A DNA stretch of 64,000 nt from Dryocosmus kuriphilus (GCA_038277395.1 CM076191.1:27538583-27602582), one strand, 5' to 3'; shown: positions 11,088 through 22,365, counted from the first letter of the stretch. Made by a program: numbers and translations. Notes: a model not told the origin generated them from the letters alone.

Positions 11088-11114
11088 TATATATATATAC
11101 ATATGCATGTATAG

Positions 11115-11294
11115 AATCGTTTATCTCAGGTGCCAGTTTCATAAGTTTGGACGAATGGTCTGGTTTCCATTCCCAGGTGCGCCTTTGAATCTCTCTGAGG
11201 GGAGTGTTTTTGCCCCCTTGGCACCTGGGATAAGCATCGCTTGATATTTTCTTTTGATTGACCAATAAGAATTGAGGACAAATGTATGTGATAA
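11115..11294 (+). repeat. short inverted-repeat element X, copy 2
   Basis: This is the better copy of the element at 7846-8038. TTATCTCAGGTGCCA (11121-11135) pairs with TGGCACCTGGGATAA (11219-11233) with one mismatch. The copy runs straight into a GC-rich hairpin array. Confidence 0.65.
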
Positions 11295-11555
11295 TAGTGT
11301 CTGACATGCCGCGCTTCGCGCGAAGTGTGAGCGCGCCTAGCGCGCGTCTGTTGGCACTCGCGCTTCGCGCTCGACACGTTATTTACGGCACTCGCGCTTC
11401 GCGCCCGATAAATTATTCACCTCGCACTACGCGCTCGGTGTTTATGGATCCTATAAACCTTTACATTAAAAATTCCAAAAGGAACTATTTTACTTAAGGC
11501 TCTATCGCCCTTAAGGAATACATTCTCATCATGACACTCGCGCTTCGCGCTCGAT
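11295..11555 (+). repeat. GC-rich array of GC-TTC-GC hairpins, array 1
   Basis: In an otherwise AT-rich region, the string GCGCTTCGCGC or close variants recurs about every 30-45 bp, separated by AT-rich linkers such as GATAAATTATTCAC. Each can fold as a short GCGC stem with a TTC loop. The same arrays occur at 13355-13640 and 20008-20330. Confidence 0.8.
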
Positions 11556-11559
11556 AATT

Positions 11560-12545
11560 ACATTTTTTTTAAACACATTGTAGATTGGTAAAGTTTTTTT
11601 GTGATTTTCCAAATTTTCACAATACAGGATTTCGATTCTTAGAAGTAAAACGATGAGTCTTATAAATAAATTGTGTAGCTCTTTCCAAGGTGAACAATTT
11701 TGCTTATTAATATTTTCTCATATCTTGCAAAGTTTTGCGGAAAAGTGGTTTTCTTTATACTTCATAACATATTTCACGAATAACTCAAAAACTACGCGTC
11801 TGCTCAAAAAAATGATAGAAAGCAAATTTGTAGACCTTTTTAAGGCGAACAACTTTGTTTATTATCATTTTTCCGTATCTTGCATTGTTTGGCGGGAAAT
11901 TTGAAAATTTTGATTTTTAATAACGTCTTATCGATTAAAACAAAAACCGTGCATTTTACCAAAAAATGGTTTTAAAACAAAATTTGTAGATATTTTTAAA
12001 TTGAACAACTTTGTTCTTTGCCAATTTTTTGTATCTTGAATCTTTTGGCGGGAAACTAGAGTTTTTAAAGTTTAATAGCGTTTTCTTGATTAAAACCAAA
12101 ACCGTCCATTTTATCAAAAAACGGTTAAGACAAAATTTGTAGATATTTTTGAGATGAACAATTTTACTTTCTTACATTTTTTTTGTATCTCTCATGGTTT
12201 AGCCGGAAAATGGATTTTTTGATTTTGTGAAAACAGTTTTTGATGGATAAAACCATAACCGTCGGTCAAAAACCGCTGGTTATCGAAATCGTCCTTTCTT
12301 TTTACCCCTTAAAGAAGAAGTGTACCAAAGCGCATTCCAATCCGATTAGTCCTTCGAAAGTTATCGCGGTCACAGACGACGACGACGACAACGACAACAA
12401 CAGACAGACAGACACGGCCGTAAAAACCGTTTTTTCTGACTCAGGGGGTCTCAAAACGTGGAGATTTCATGAAATCCGCGAAAGTCAAATTTTACATAAA
12501 TCTAATACCTTCTCATTGAGATGAGAATGTAATAATAAAAAAATT
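11560..12545 (+). repeat. 155-bp monomer block with tail module
   Basis: Diverged monomers start at about 11634, 11778, 11933, 12088 and 12242, giving spacings of 144, 155, 155 and 154 bp. Each contains AAATTTGTAGA..TTTTT, GAACAA.TTT and TATCT(T/C)GCAT..TTGGCGGGAAA or variants. The block ends with the tail module of (GAC)n, ACAGACAGACAGACAC and GAGATTTCATGAAATCCGCG. Short ORFs here are shadows of the repeat. Confidence 0.75.
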
Positions 12546-12599
12546 GCATTTTTCAGCCGAACTGTGTAAAAAATGAAGAAATTTACGTTTTAGATATAA

Positions 12600-13350
12600 A
12601 TTCATTGATTGGTGAGCGCGAGACAGGTGATGAGAATGCGCCTGAGTAGCGGGCAGATTTTTCAATAACTTTAAATAACTTTTTATTGACTGTATAGTAA
12701 TGTATTTTTTGATTAAAAGAACGGTATTATACGTTTAATGAAGAAAGTATGGGTTGTATCAAAAAATGGTTTCAAGGGAATTTGTAGGTCCTTGGAAGGT
12801 GAATAATTCTGCTTGTTGATATTTTCACGTATCTCGCATACTTTTGCGGAAAAGTAGATTTTTTTATACGAATTAACATATTTCACGAATAACTCAAAAA
12901 CTACGCATCTGATCAAAAAAATGACAGAGAGCAAATTTGTAGAACTTTTTGAGTTGAACAATTTTACTTCCTCACATTTTTTTTGTATCTCTCATAGTTT
13001 AGCCGGAAAATGGATTTTTTGATTTTGTGAAAACCGTTTTTGATGGATAAAACCATAACCGTTGGTCAAAGGTGGCTGGTTAACGAACTCGTCCTTAACT
13101 TTTACACTTTAAAGAAGTGTGCCAAAGCGCATTCCAATCCGATTAGTCCTTCGAAAGTTATCGCGGTCACAGACGACGACGACGACAACGACAACAACGA
13201 CGACGACAACGACAACAGACAGACAGACACGGTCGTAAAAACCGTTTTTTCTGACTCAGGGGGTCTCAAAACGTGGAGATTTCATGAAATCCGCGAAAGT
13301 CAAATTTTACATAAATCTAATACCTTCTCATTGAGATGAGAATGTAATGA
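12600..13350 (+). repeat. 155-bp family unit, shorter variant
   Basis: It enters with GAGAATGCGCCTGAGTAGC followed by GGGCAGATTTTT, holds about two monomers, and ends in the same tail module with a longer (GACAAC/GAC)n run. It is nearly identical to parts of the flanking units, so the array is recent or homogenised. Confidence 0.72.
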
Positions 13351-13385
13351 TAAAAATCTGCCCGCTTCGCGGGCACATTCTCATC
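13335..13385. repeat. nested hairpin at a unit junction
   Basis: GATGAGAATGT at 13335-13345 is the exact reverse complement of ACATTCTCATC at 13375-13385. Between them lies GCCCGC-TTC-GCGGGC (13360-13374). The two nested stems mark the boundary between one unit's tail and the next unit's GC-rich array. Confidence 0.8.
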
Positions 13386-13640
13386 GCGCGCTTCGCGCGA
13401 AGTGTGAGCGCGCCTGGGGCGCGCGTCTGTTGAGACTCGCGCTTCGCGCTCGATAAGTTATTTACGGCACTCGCGCTTCGCGCTTGATAAATTATTCACC
13501 TCGCGCTACGCGCTCGGTGTTTATGGATCCTATAAACCTTTACATTAAAAATTCCAAAAGGAACTATTTTACTTAAGGCTCTATCGCCCTTAAGGAATAC
13601 ATTCTCATCATGACACTCGCGCTTCGCGCTCGATAATTGC
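13355..13640 (+). repeat. GC-TTC-GC hairpin array 2
   Basis: It is almost the same sequence as array 1, including the AT-rich segment with 'ATGGATCCTATAAACC' and the following ACTTAAGGCTCTATCGCCC. Close identity over several hundred bases points to recent duplication of the whole unit. Confidence 0.8.
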
Positions 13641-15238
13641 ATTTCTTTAAACACATTGTAGATTGGTAAAGTTTTTTTGTGATTTTCCAAATTTTCACAA
13701 TACAGGATTTCGATTCTTAGAAGTAAAACGATGAGTCTTATAAATAAATTGTGTAGCTCTTTCCAAGGTGAACAATTTTGCTTATTAATATTTTCTCATA
13801 TCTTGCAAAGTTTTGCGGAAAAGTGGTTTTCTTTATACTTCATAACATATTTCACGAATAACTCAAAAACTACGCGTCTGCTCAAAAAAATGATAGAAAG
13901 CAAATTTGTAGACCTTTTTAAGGCGAACAACTTTATTTATTATCATTTTTCCGTATCTTGCATAGTTTGGCGGGAAATTTGAAAATTTTGATTTTTAATA
14001 ACGTCTTATCGATTAAAACAAAAACCGTGCATTTTACCAAAAAATGGTTAAAACAAAATTTGTAGATATTTTTAAATTGAACAACTTTGTTCTTTGCCAA
14101 TTTTTTGTATCTTGAATCTTTTGGCGGGAAACGAGAGTTTTTTAATTTTAATAGCGTTTTCTTGATTAAAACAAAAACTGTTCATTTTATCAAAAAACGG
14201 TTAAGACAAAATTTGTAGATATTTTTGAGAAGAATGCGCCTGAGTAGCGGGCAGATTTTTCAATAACTTTAAATAACTTTTTATTGACTGTATAGTAATG
14301 TATTTTTTGATTAAAAGAACGGTATTATACCTTTAATGAAGAAAGTATGGGTTGTATCAAAAAATGGTTTCAAGGGAATTTGTAGGTCCTTGGAAGGTGA
14401 ATAATTCTGCTTGTTGATATTTTCACGTATCTCGCATACTTTTGCGGAAAAGTAGATTTTTTTATACGAACTAACATATTTCACGAATAACTCAAAAACT
14501 ACGCGTCTGATCAAAAAAATGATAGAGAGTAAATTTGTAGATCTTTTTTAGGCCAACAACTTTGTATATCATCATTTTTCCGTATCTTGCATAGTTTGGC
14601 GGGAAATTTGAAATTTTTGATTTTTATTAATGTTTTATCGATTAAAACAAAAATCGTGCATTTTATCAAAAAATGGTTAAAACAAAATTTGTAGATATTT
14701 TTGAATTGAACAACTTTGTTTTTACCAATTTTTTGTATCTTGAATATTTTGGCGGGAAACCAGAGTTTTTTAATTTTAATAGCTTTTTCTTGATTAAAAC
14801 AAAAAACTGTTCATTTTATCAAAAAACGGTTTAGACAAAATTTGTAGATATTTTTGAGGTGAACAATTTTACTTTCTTACATTTTTTTTGTATCTCTCAT
14901 AGTTTAGCCGGAAAATGGATTTTTTGATTTTGTGAAAACAGTTTTTGATGGATAAAACCATAACCGTTGGTCAAAAACCGCTGGTTAACGAACTCGTCCT
15001 TTCTTTTTACCCCTTAAAGAAGTTTACCAAAGCGCATTCCAATCCGATTAGTCCTTCGAAAGTTATCGCGGTCACAGACGACGACGACGACGACAACGAC
15101 GACACAGACAGACAGACACGGTCGTAAAAACCGTTTTTTCTGACTCAGGGGGTCTCAAAACGTGGAGATTTCATGAAATCCGCGAAAGTCAAATTTTACA
15201 TAAATCTAATACCTTCTCATTGAGATGAGAATGTAAAA
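13640..15238 (+). repeat. two fused 155-bp family units
   Basis: The first run of monomers (13640-14225) breaks off in mid-monomer and joins the entry sequence AATGCGCCTGAGTAGC at about 14228. A second run of monomers follows, then a tail ending CTCATTGAGATGAGAATG near 15235. The join is a clean chimera of the two unit types, consistent with unequal exchange. Confidence 0.72.
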
Positions 15239-15269
15239 AGTAACGAGCAGTGGATTCTTTATGTCTCTG

Positions 15270-15625
15270 GAAATGGTGCCTGATGGGGGACACTGTTTAT
15301 GCTGTGATTCTTCGAGCGTCGTCTAAGGCATTTATGAATTTCCTCAATTCAAAATAACACCTCTTACTTCAGGCACCCCTTTACGCGTGAGCAAAAGCTG
15401 CGATGCTTCATGGTCCAGAGCAGGATTGCTTTATTTATTTGACGAATGCGTAAGCAGAATGATTTTTGATACGACATCTGACACCAACGAATCTACTGAG
15501 CACTTACCGCGTTCGCGACCGTGTTTAGTAGCGAAGTAGCAGGTCACGAGTACCTGTGGGAGGAGGTGGGCCAAATAAAAATAATAATACAATAATATTA
15601 ATACAATAATAATACAATTCAGATT
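15270..15625 (+). repeat. retroelement 3' end with (AAT)n tail, copy 2
   Basis: Same element as 8116-8417, with the terminal GTACCTGTGGGAGGAGGTGG followed by AATAATAC repeats. The two copies differ enough to be independent insertions. Confidence 0.65.
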
Positions 15626-16150
15626 CTGCTTTTTGAGTTGGGTAGGCTGTATTCAGGATAAAAAGTGCATCTTGAAGTTCTCATTATTAGCTGCCTTGGA
15701 GGTATGAAGGCTTCTTTCTTAAGCTAACTAAAAAAGATCCCGGCTTGTCAACATCAAGCTTCAAAAATTGCAAGCCGCATGCAAAAGGCAGTACTTATTT
15801 GGTCACTTCATCTGGTTCGTCAACACTGTGCCTTGTAATATGTAGTATCTAGACTGATAGCTCTGAAAAAGCATCCAAAGGTGTGAGTTTTCCACTTTCA
15901 ACACTTTGGCTCGCCGCGTAAGAACATCCGCGGTATGTGCGAAAGAAAAATAACAGTGTTCAGCGCAGTCACCTCGAAAAAAATTCCCACTCTTGCTTAC
16001 CTTCTGGACAGAAGGAGCAGAAGTGGATGACGTATATGTTTCAGTTGCTTTGGGATTGGTTTATCTACTATAGAAACCATGATCGACGCTTCCGAAGCCC
16101 ACAATTTCTCTCACATAATAATAATAGCTGCAAACTTGAATTTTTAATAT
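15626..16150. other. intergenic, no gene recognised
   Basis: Moderate base composition with scattered stops in all frames. The only longer open stretch (15937-16155) has no recognisable motif and straddles repeat sequence. I see nothing supportable here. Confidence 0.5.
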
Positions 16151-17460
16151 CTTAATAAAATTTCCCAGGTTCAAAACCAAAACTACTATTCTTATTAAAA
16201 AAATGTTTAAAGGCGATTTTATTACCTTTCTGAAACAAATAATTGTGTCTCTGGACAATTTATCATATCTAGTGTGGTTTAGTGGGAAAGTTGAATTTTA
16301 AATTTTTCTTATTTTATTTTTCATGAGTAGAATCATAAATAATGGTGGTAGAAGGCTGGTTAAGGGGTAATTAATATCTATGTAGAGCCCTATTTTTGAA
16401 GGTCATATTTGGAATTTTGTTTCAAAGAAAGTTTGAATTCTATACAAAATCCATTTAGACAAGTTTATTAAACATGTTTTAATGTCCCAAAATTAATTTT
16501 TACTTTTAACCGTTAATATCGATCTGTAACAAAAAAATGAAATTTTTTCCTAATGTTTGACTTAAAAACAAAAGTCGTAGATGTTTTCAAAAATATAGTT
16601 TTTAAAAAGTTTTGTGTAACTTAAAAAAAAAATTTTTTTGCGTCATAAAAAAATCATCAAAAAAGCTTTATAACAAAAAAATTTCTCAATTTTTTCAAAA
16701 ATCGCTACGTAGTTCTCTAGAAAATGATGTTTCAGAGATACAATTAAAATTTCAAATCGATCGGATTAAAACTCACAAAATTATTTGAGGGATAAGATAG
16801 AAAAAAGTGGTTTCGAGAAAAACGCATTTAAAGTTTCAAAAATGATAACATCCTACATAACTTTGAAATTATTAACTTTCTACGACTCTCACCTTCAGTC
16901 TGCGATTCCAGCATCAAGTTAGTATTATTATAATTAGTAGTATTATAATTCCAAGTTAGAATTTTTTTTCTGCTCTTGTTTCCTGGCTGATTTCAAAGAC
17001 ATACTATTAAAAAATTATGTTTTTAGTAAAAAATATAAAAATACCCCGGCGGGGTGCTGGCGGGATGCCATGTGTTCGATGCTCGTGGCTAGATAGAAAT
17101 TTTTTTTTGCCAAATCACTTTGGGAAATTATTTTTAACATAATTGTCTACCATTTTAACTAAAAAATTTTTTTTTTAAATTCCAAATAGATATTACCTCT
17201 TAACGAAGTTGATTCTTCTTTTCGGACCAAAAAAAAGCATAAAAAAGAAATTCTGATAGAAAACTTCTTCGAAAGTCATTGCGTCATCAGACTACAGACA
17301 GACAGACCGACAGTCCGACAGATATTTTTGTAAAAAAACATTTTTTCTGACTCAAAGGGACTCAAAACGTCGAGAATGGATGAAAACTGAATAGGTCAAA
17401 ATTCACATAAATCGAATACCTTCTATAATAAATGACAGAGTTGTAAAAATAGTAATTTTT
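16150..17460 (+). repeat. diverged relative of the 155-bp family
   Basis: The order of modules is recognisable but the sequence has drifted. There are AT-rich blocks with GTAGATGTTTTC, an ACAGACAGACAGACCGACAG run at about 17294, then 'TTCTGACTCAAAGGGACTCAAAACGTCGAGA' in degenerate form and an ACATAAATCGAATACCTTC end. A GC-rich insert near 17042-17090 (CCCCGGCGGGG) is unlike its surroundings. No gene is present. Confidence 0.55.
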
Positions 17461-17714
17461 CGTTCGTGTTTTTCAGTTAGAATTTTCGATGTATCTCCGA
17501 AATTATTGAGTTTTTAGAAGCAATCTTCCTATAAAACTGTTGATCTTAAAAACTATAATATTTTGAGTTGTTTTCAACCTGAGCTCACTTTCAGCAATTC
17601 CCGAAGCTCACATATTTGATTTATTTTGTGAAACAGAAACTTTATAGAAAATATAATGATTGAAGTTTAACGGGCTAAGTAAGATCCTCTTATTGACACC
17701 CCTCCTTTGTATAA

Positions 17715-19050
17715 TACGAGGCACGTCCAGAAAGTAAGTGTACTGGTACTCTCACAGCTGTAGGGAATACTTTTTCGACATGTTGGCAACACTGCCGCGT
17801 AGCCTGACCCCTCCCCTTCAAAACGAGACCAATCTGAGGTTAGTGTGTTGAAAACTCTTGACGCAGTAGCATCTCTCGCGAAAAATGTCGATCGTGTCTC
17901 CCGCCAAGTGCGAAATTCGCGCCGTCATTCGCTACCTCGTTGTGAAGGGAAAAGCTCCAGTTCAGATTTATAATGAGGTGAAAACTGTTTACGGTAATGG
18001 ATCTATGAATCGTACGAGTGTGTATAAGTGGTGTCGCGAATTTAAAAATGGCCGTACTTCCATGCATGACGATCAGAGGAGCGGAAGACCTTCAATTGTG
18101 ACTGACGAACTTGTGGAAAAAATCGAGATAGCGGTCCGTGACGATCGCAGATTGACGTTAGATGATCTTTCTGCAATGTTTCCGCAAATCTCCAAATCCC
18201 TGTTACACGAAACAATCACAGAAACTCTCGGATATCGGAAATTGTCTGCGAGGTGGGTCCCAAAACAGCTGATAGAACAGCACAAGTTGAATCGTGTGCA
18301 GTGCTCCAAAGAGTTTTTGGAGCGCTACGAACGCGAAGGAGATGATTTTCTCTACTCTATTGTTAATGGAGACGAAACTTGGGATGCCCACTACACACCT
18401 GAAACTAAGAGGAAGTCTCAACAATGGCGCCACACCTTGTCACCCTCCGCCAAGAAATTCAAAGCCACAATTTCAGCCAAAAAAATCACGGCATCCGTGT
18501 TTTGGGACCATAAAGGCACAACTTTGATTGAATATCTGCCTCACGGGGAGACCATCAACGCGGCAAGATACTGTGAGACGCTGAAAAAATTGAAAAGGGC
18601 GATTCAGAATAAAAGGAGAGGCATGCTGATGAAGGGAGTCTGCCTGCTGTATGACAATGCCAAACCTCACACGGTCAACGCCACGAAGCAACCCCTGGAC
18701 TCTTTTGGATGGGATGTTTTGAACCACCCCCCGTATTCCCCTGACCAGGCCCCATTAGATTTCCATCTCTTCACTTCCCTGAAGGTGCACATGGGTGGAA
18801 ACAAGTTTTCAACGGACGAGGAGGTGAAGGGGGAGGTGGAGAAGTGGGCTAAAGAGCTGGCGGGAGACTTCTTCGAGGCAGGCATCAAAAAATTGATCCT
18901 GCGGCTCACCACTTGCATCGAGGGGGATGGTGACTATGTCGAAAAATAATTTACATATGTACAAGTGTAACCAACTATGTTTTTGTTTTAATACATTTTT
19001 TTTGAAGCCTACATAAATTGTGTACACTTACTTTCTGGACGTGCCTCGTA
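17715..19050 (+). mobile_element. mariner element C, complete, apparently intact
   Basis: The ends are strong inverted repeats, CGAGGCACGTCCAGAAAGTA on the left and TACTTTCTGGACGTGCCTCG on the right, flanked by TA (17715-17716 and 19049-19050). The element (17717-19048) carries one uninterrupted transposase. Near-perfect ends and an open frame make it the youngest-looking transposon in the window. A 5' fragment of the same family lies at 50322-50734. Confidence 0.94.
17885..18949 (+). CDS. mariner (DD34D) transposase, intact
   Basis: A 354-residue transposase in a single frame, starting MSIVSPAKCEIRAV. The N-terminal paired-type DNA-binding part contains NRTSVYKWCREFKNG, an RSGRPS linker and a second HTH region ending HETITETLGYRKLS. 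The triad is VNGDETW, LYDNAKPHT and SPDQAPLDF, with 34 residues between the second and third Asp. The usual WVPKQL and YSPD motifs are present. The C terminus (CIEGDGDYVEK) is normal. It acts in the nucleus on the inverted repeats of its own element. No lesion is visible. It is clearly a different subfamily from the transposases of elements A and B. Confidence 0.95.
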   Translation: MSIVSPAKCEIRAVIRYLVVKGKAPVQIYNEVKTVYGNGSMNRTSVYKWCREFKNGRTSMHDDQRSGRPSIVTDELVEKIEIAVRDDRRLTLDDLSAMFPQISKSLLHETITETLGYRKLSARWVPKQLIEQHKLNRVQCSKEFLERYEREGDDFLYSIVNGDETWDAHYTPETKRKSQQWRHTLSPSAKKFKATISAKKITASVFWDHKGTTLIEYLPHGETINAARYCETLKKLKRAIQNKRRGMLMKGVCLLYDNAKPHTVNATKQPLDSFGWDVLNHPPYSPDQAPLDFHLFTSLKVHMGGNKFSTDEEVKGEVEKWAKELAGDFFEAGIKKLILRLTTCIEGDGDYVEK

Positions 19051-20004
19051 TGTATGAAGCCTGCTCTACAACAGCGTATTATGTCGCTTTTCAGAATCCA
19101 CTTGATTTTTAATATTTTGCATGGATCTGAAGTGAGAAATGAAAATCGACATAATGTACTGACGTGGATAACATATTGAAGGACATGAAAAAGTGCAAAT
19201 GAAGGAAAATGAGGGTCAGTTTTTAGCTGTAGGCGAACTATTGCCATCTCACCAGCACGCGTCGCAGCTGCCGTTACCGTAATCTCGGAGGTGGATGATG
19301 AAGCGGACGTGGAGACAGATATCAATAATATAAAATTTAAGAAAAATATAAAACTAAAATGTAATTTTCTTTGTGCCGACGGCAATAGCTGCACAGTGAT
19401 TTTCAACTTTTCGAATCTTTTCACCGCGTTTATTATTACTGTGGAGCCAGAGATTTGACCCTGAGGATGGGTGTAGACTGTGTATAGACACACAAAGATA
19501 TCGGATGTCTACATTCAAACTCGAATGTCGGTAAGCTGCTGCGCTCTGGGAAGGTTTTCTGCAGTTTTCCTCTCCCATGTGAAAAAGTTCGAGCAAATGC
19601 GAACACATATAGAAAACATATATTTGAAGTTCACAATATACAAAACACGCTTACGTGTGCACTTTTCAAAGAATTGTCTTATTCCTTCCAAAATCGACCA
19701 GATACTTCTGGAAAAGCTTCTAAGCGCCTTTTAAACAGAATTTAAGTTAAAACAACAGATAGTCTAGCTTTTTAATCCTTATCTGTTTATTATCTATAAT
19801 ACTCTCATTCCAAAAAATGGCGGCATTATTACAGTATTTTTCGAGTAAATTAATAATAAAGAAACTGTGGAAAATATTTGGGACTTTGGATTATTTTTAT
19901 TACTCACATTTGCATACTCTTGTAATCCATGCATATTATGGTAAACCTACTGTATGTATAAATTACAAAAGTATGGAAATGTGAGTCATAAAAATAATCT
20001 TAAA
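19051..20004. other. intergenic, no gene recognised
   Basis: Several 60-170 codon open stretches occur on both strands but none shows a domain, a start context or compositional support. Sequence is AT-rich towards the right. I cannot assign anything. Confidence 0.5.
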
Positions 20005-20007
20005 AAA

Positions 20008-20330
20008 TCTGCCCGCTTCGCGGGCATATTCTCATCGCGCGCTCCGCGCGAAGTATGAGCGCGCCTGGTGCGCGGTCTGGTGGCCGTCGCGCTTCGCGCT
20101 CCGATATATTTGAGCCTCGCGCTTTGTGCTCGGATGTTTTTGGTCCTTGCACATCGTGCTTGGTATTCATTACGTGGGTCTAAAAATTTCAAAACACCTA
20201 CTTTTAATGAGATTATTAAATTTGAATTTTTTATTAAAAATTACAAAAGAAATTATTTTACTTAAGGCTCTATCGACCTTAAGGAATACATTCTCATCAT
20301 CATGACACTCACGCTTCGCGCTCGACAATT
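20008..20330 (+). repeat. GC-TTC-GC hairpin array 3
   Basis: It opens with TCTGCCCGCTTCGCGGGC, then CGCGCGCTCCGCGCGAAG and further TCGCGCTTCGCGCTC-type units that decay rightwards into GCTTTGTGCTC and ACATCGTGCTT. This is the most diverged of the three arrays, and the decay is mostly CG to TG or CA, as expected from CpG loss. Confidence 0.75.
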
Positions 20331-20334
20331 ACAT

Positions 20335-21190
20335 TTTTTTTTAAACACATTGTAGATTGGTAAAGTTTTTTTTGGGATTTTCCAAATTTTCACAATGCAG
20401 GATTTCGATTCTTAAAAGCAAAACCATGAGTCTTATGAATAAATTTTGTAGCTCTTTCCAGGATGAACAATTCTGCTTGTTAATATTTTCTCATATCTTC
20501 CATAGGTTTGCTGAAAGGTGGTTTTCTTTATATTTCATAACATATTTCACGAATAACTCAAAAACTACGCGTCTGCTCAAAAAAAAAATGATAGAGCGCA
20601 AATTTGTAGACCTTTTTAAGATGAAAAACTTTATTTATTATCATTTTCTCGCATCTTGCATAGTTTGGCAGGAAATTTGAATTTTTGATTTTTAATAAAG
20701 TTTTCTCGATTAAAACAAACACCGTGCATTTTGTCAAGAAATGATTGATACAAAATTTGTAGATCTTTTTAAGCTGAGCAACTTTGTTTATTATCATTTT
20801 TTTTCGTATCTTGAATATTTTGGCAAAAAAAACACAGTTTTGTATTTTTAATATCGTTTTCTCGATTAAAATAAAAACCGCGCATTTTATCAAAACATAG
20901 TTAAAACAAAATTTGTAGATTTTTTTGAGTTGAACAATTTGATTGTCTACTATTTTTTTTTGTATCTCGCATAGTTTAGCCGGAAAATTTAATTTTTGAT
21001 TTTTTGAAAACCGTTTTTAATGGATAAAATCACAACCGTTGGTCAAAAACCACTGGTTAACGAAATCTTCCTTTCTTTTTGCACCCTGAAGAAGCGTGCA
21101 AAAGCCCAATCCAATCAGATTAGTCGTTCGAAAGTCATCTTCGGAACAGATGCCGACAACGACAACGACGACGACGACAACGACAGACCA
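20335..21190 (+). repeat. 155-bp family unit, fifth copy
   Basis: Monomers with AAATTTGTAGA.CTTTTTAAG and TTGCATAGTTTGGCAGGAAA lead to a truncated tail that stops in the (GAC)n run at about 21183. The expected ACAGACAGAC and end module are missing. Unique sequence of duplication block A follows directly. Confidence 0.7.
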
Positions 21191-21194
21191 ATAA

Positions 21195-21958
21195 AGTACC
21201 ATAAAAGTATCATTATAGTAGGATTAGGCCTAAAAACGGAAAATTACACTATTTTAGAAAAATTATGGTACCTCATATCGGTTCATTTAATTTTCCAACT
21301 TATTTTACAACGAACAAGATATCTTGCAATTTGTTTCATATATTAACAGGTAACGAATTGTATAAGTATGCTGATATTAAACACGCATGTGAGGGGTCGG
21401 GGGACCCCCGATACAAGCTAAGCTTTTTTCGCATAATATATAATTGCATAATTAGTAAAAATAATGAATATATTAATAGTTTAAAATGCTACTAAATTTT
21501 CAAGAAAATTAGAAAAAATGAATAATGAGTTAAAAGAAGAAACACACATTAAAACATTGTAAACATTAAAATATTGCCCCGAACAGCTGGCCTGTATCTC
21601 TATCTCATTCGCACACCAGGCATCTGCTTGCATTGCACGATCAGCGCGTTACTCCTCTCCTTTTCGTGTGCATATGCTTCCTCTGCCTGCTCCTCTCCTT
21701 TCCGTGCCATGACGTTACGTTTCGTGACGGTTCATTCTTCACGAGTTTGTTCCCCTCCGTGAGCCGCGTAAAAGAGCATAGCTTCAAAAAGTAAACTTAA
21801 TTTTTCGGAATGCTATTTAAAAATGTAAGAAAACATTAAAATTTGAATTATTTCTGCAATTTCATAAAAAATTAAGAAAATTACTTTATTGTGGTAACAT
21901 TTTATGCAAAACTTTGAAATATTATCCTGAAATATTCCATAATAATTAATATAATATA
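21195..21958 (+). repeat. segmental-duplication block A, left part
   Basis: It is collinear with 60030-60539 (block B): GGATTAGGCCTAAAAACGG, TGCAATTTGTTTCATATATTA-type and TATTATCCTGAAATATT segments appear in the same order and orientation. About 440 bp at 21385-21825, including a C/T-rich stretch, are absent from block B. A single ATCATT at 21209-21214 corresponds to the target site occupied in block B by the 19.6-kb element. No gene is recognised. Confidence 0.75.
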
Positions 21959-22365
21959 GGTTGTGTATACACTGTCAGTACGAGTAAACAAATTTTTTAC
22001 CGGTACCGAAAAAAATTTTTTCACCAGTACTGACAAGAAACTTTTTACCGACACTGGAAAGGATGAGGAGTGTAACTGAAAGTATTACTGCTCCTAGTCA
22101 CGAGGATGTCTTCCCACCCCCTTCAGTAAAATGGATACCTTACTAACCTAGTGAAATTTCAGTATTTCTGTCACCAGTCACAGGGATGCCTTCCCGCTCT
22201 CCAAAAAACACTGCAAAGGGCGAGAGAGGTAACTGAAAGTGTTTCTGCGATTATTCACAAGCGTGCCTTCCCTCCCCTCCAAAAAAACTGGAATGGGTGT
22301 GGGGAGGGTGGTCCAAAAATCCCATTTTTTCGAAATTCAGCATGCCATCTCTCCCACTCTTCCAT
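21959..22365 (+). repeat. left terminal inverted repeat of the hAT-like element
   Basis: It contains two subterminal blocks of TTTTTACCGGTACCG or TTTTTACCGACACTG and a run of diverged GGATG.CTTCCC..CTCC units. CGAAATTCAGCATGCCA near its inner end is the reverse complement of TGGCATGCTGAATTTCG at about 32663. Confidence 0.65.

Noticed and set aside
11295..13640. A CRISPR array
   Set aside because: Spacing is irregular, the linkers are themselves repeated between arrays, and the setting is an insect genome.
19051..19740. A host exon in the 170-codon minus-strand ORF
   Set aside because: No domain, splice-site or composition evidence supports it.
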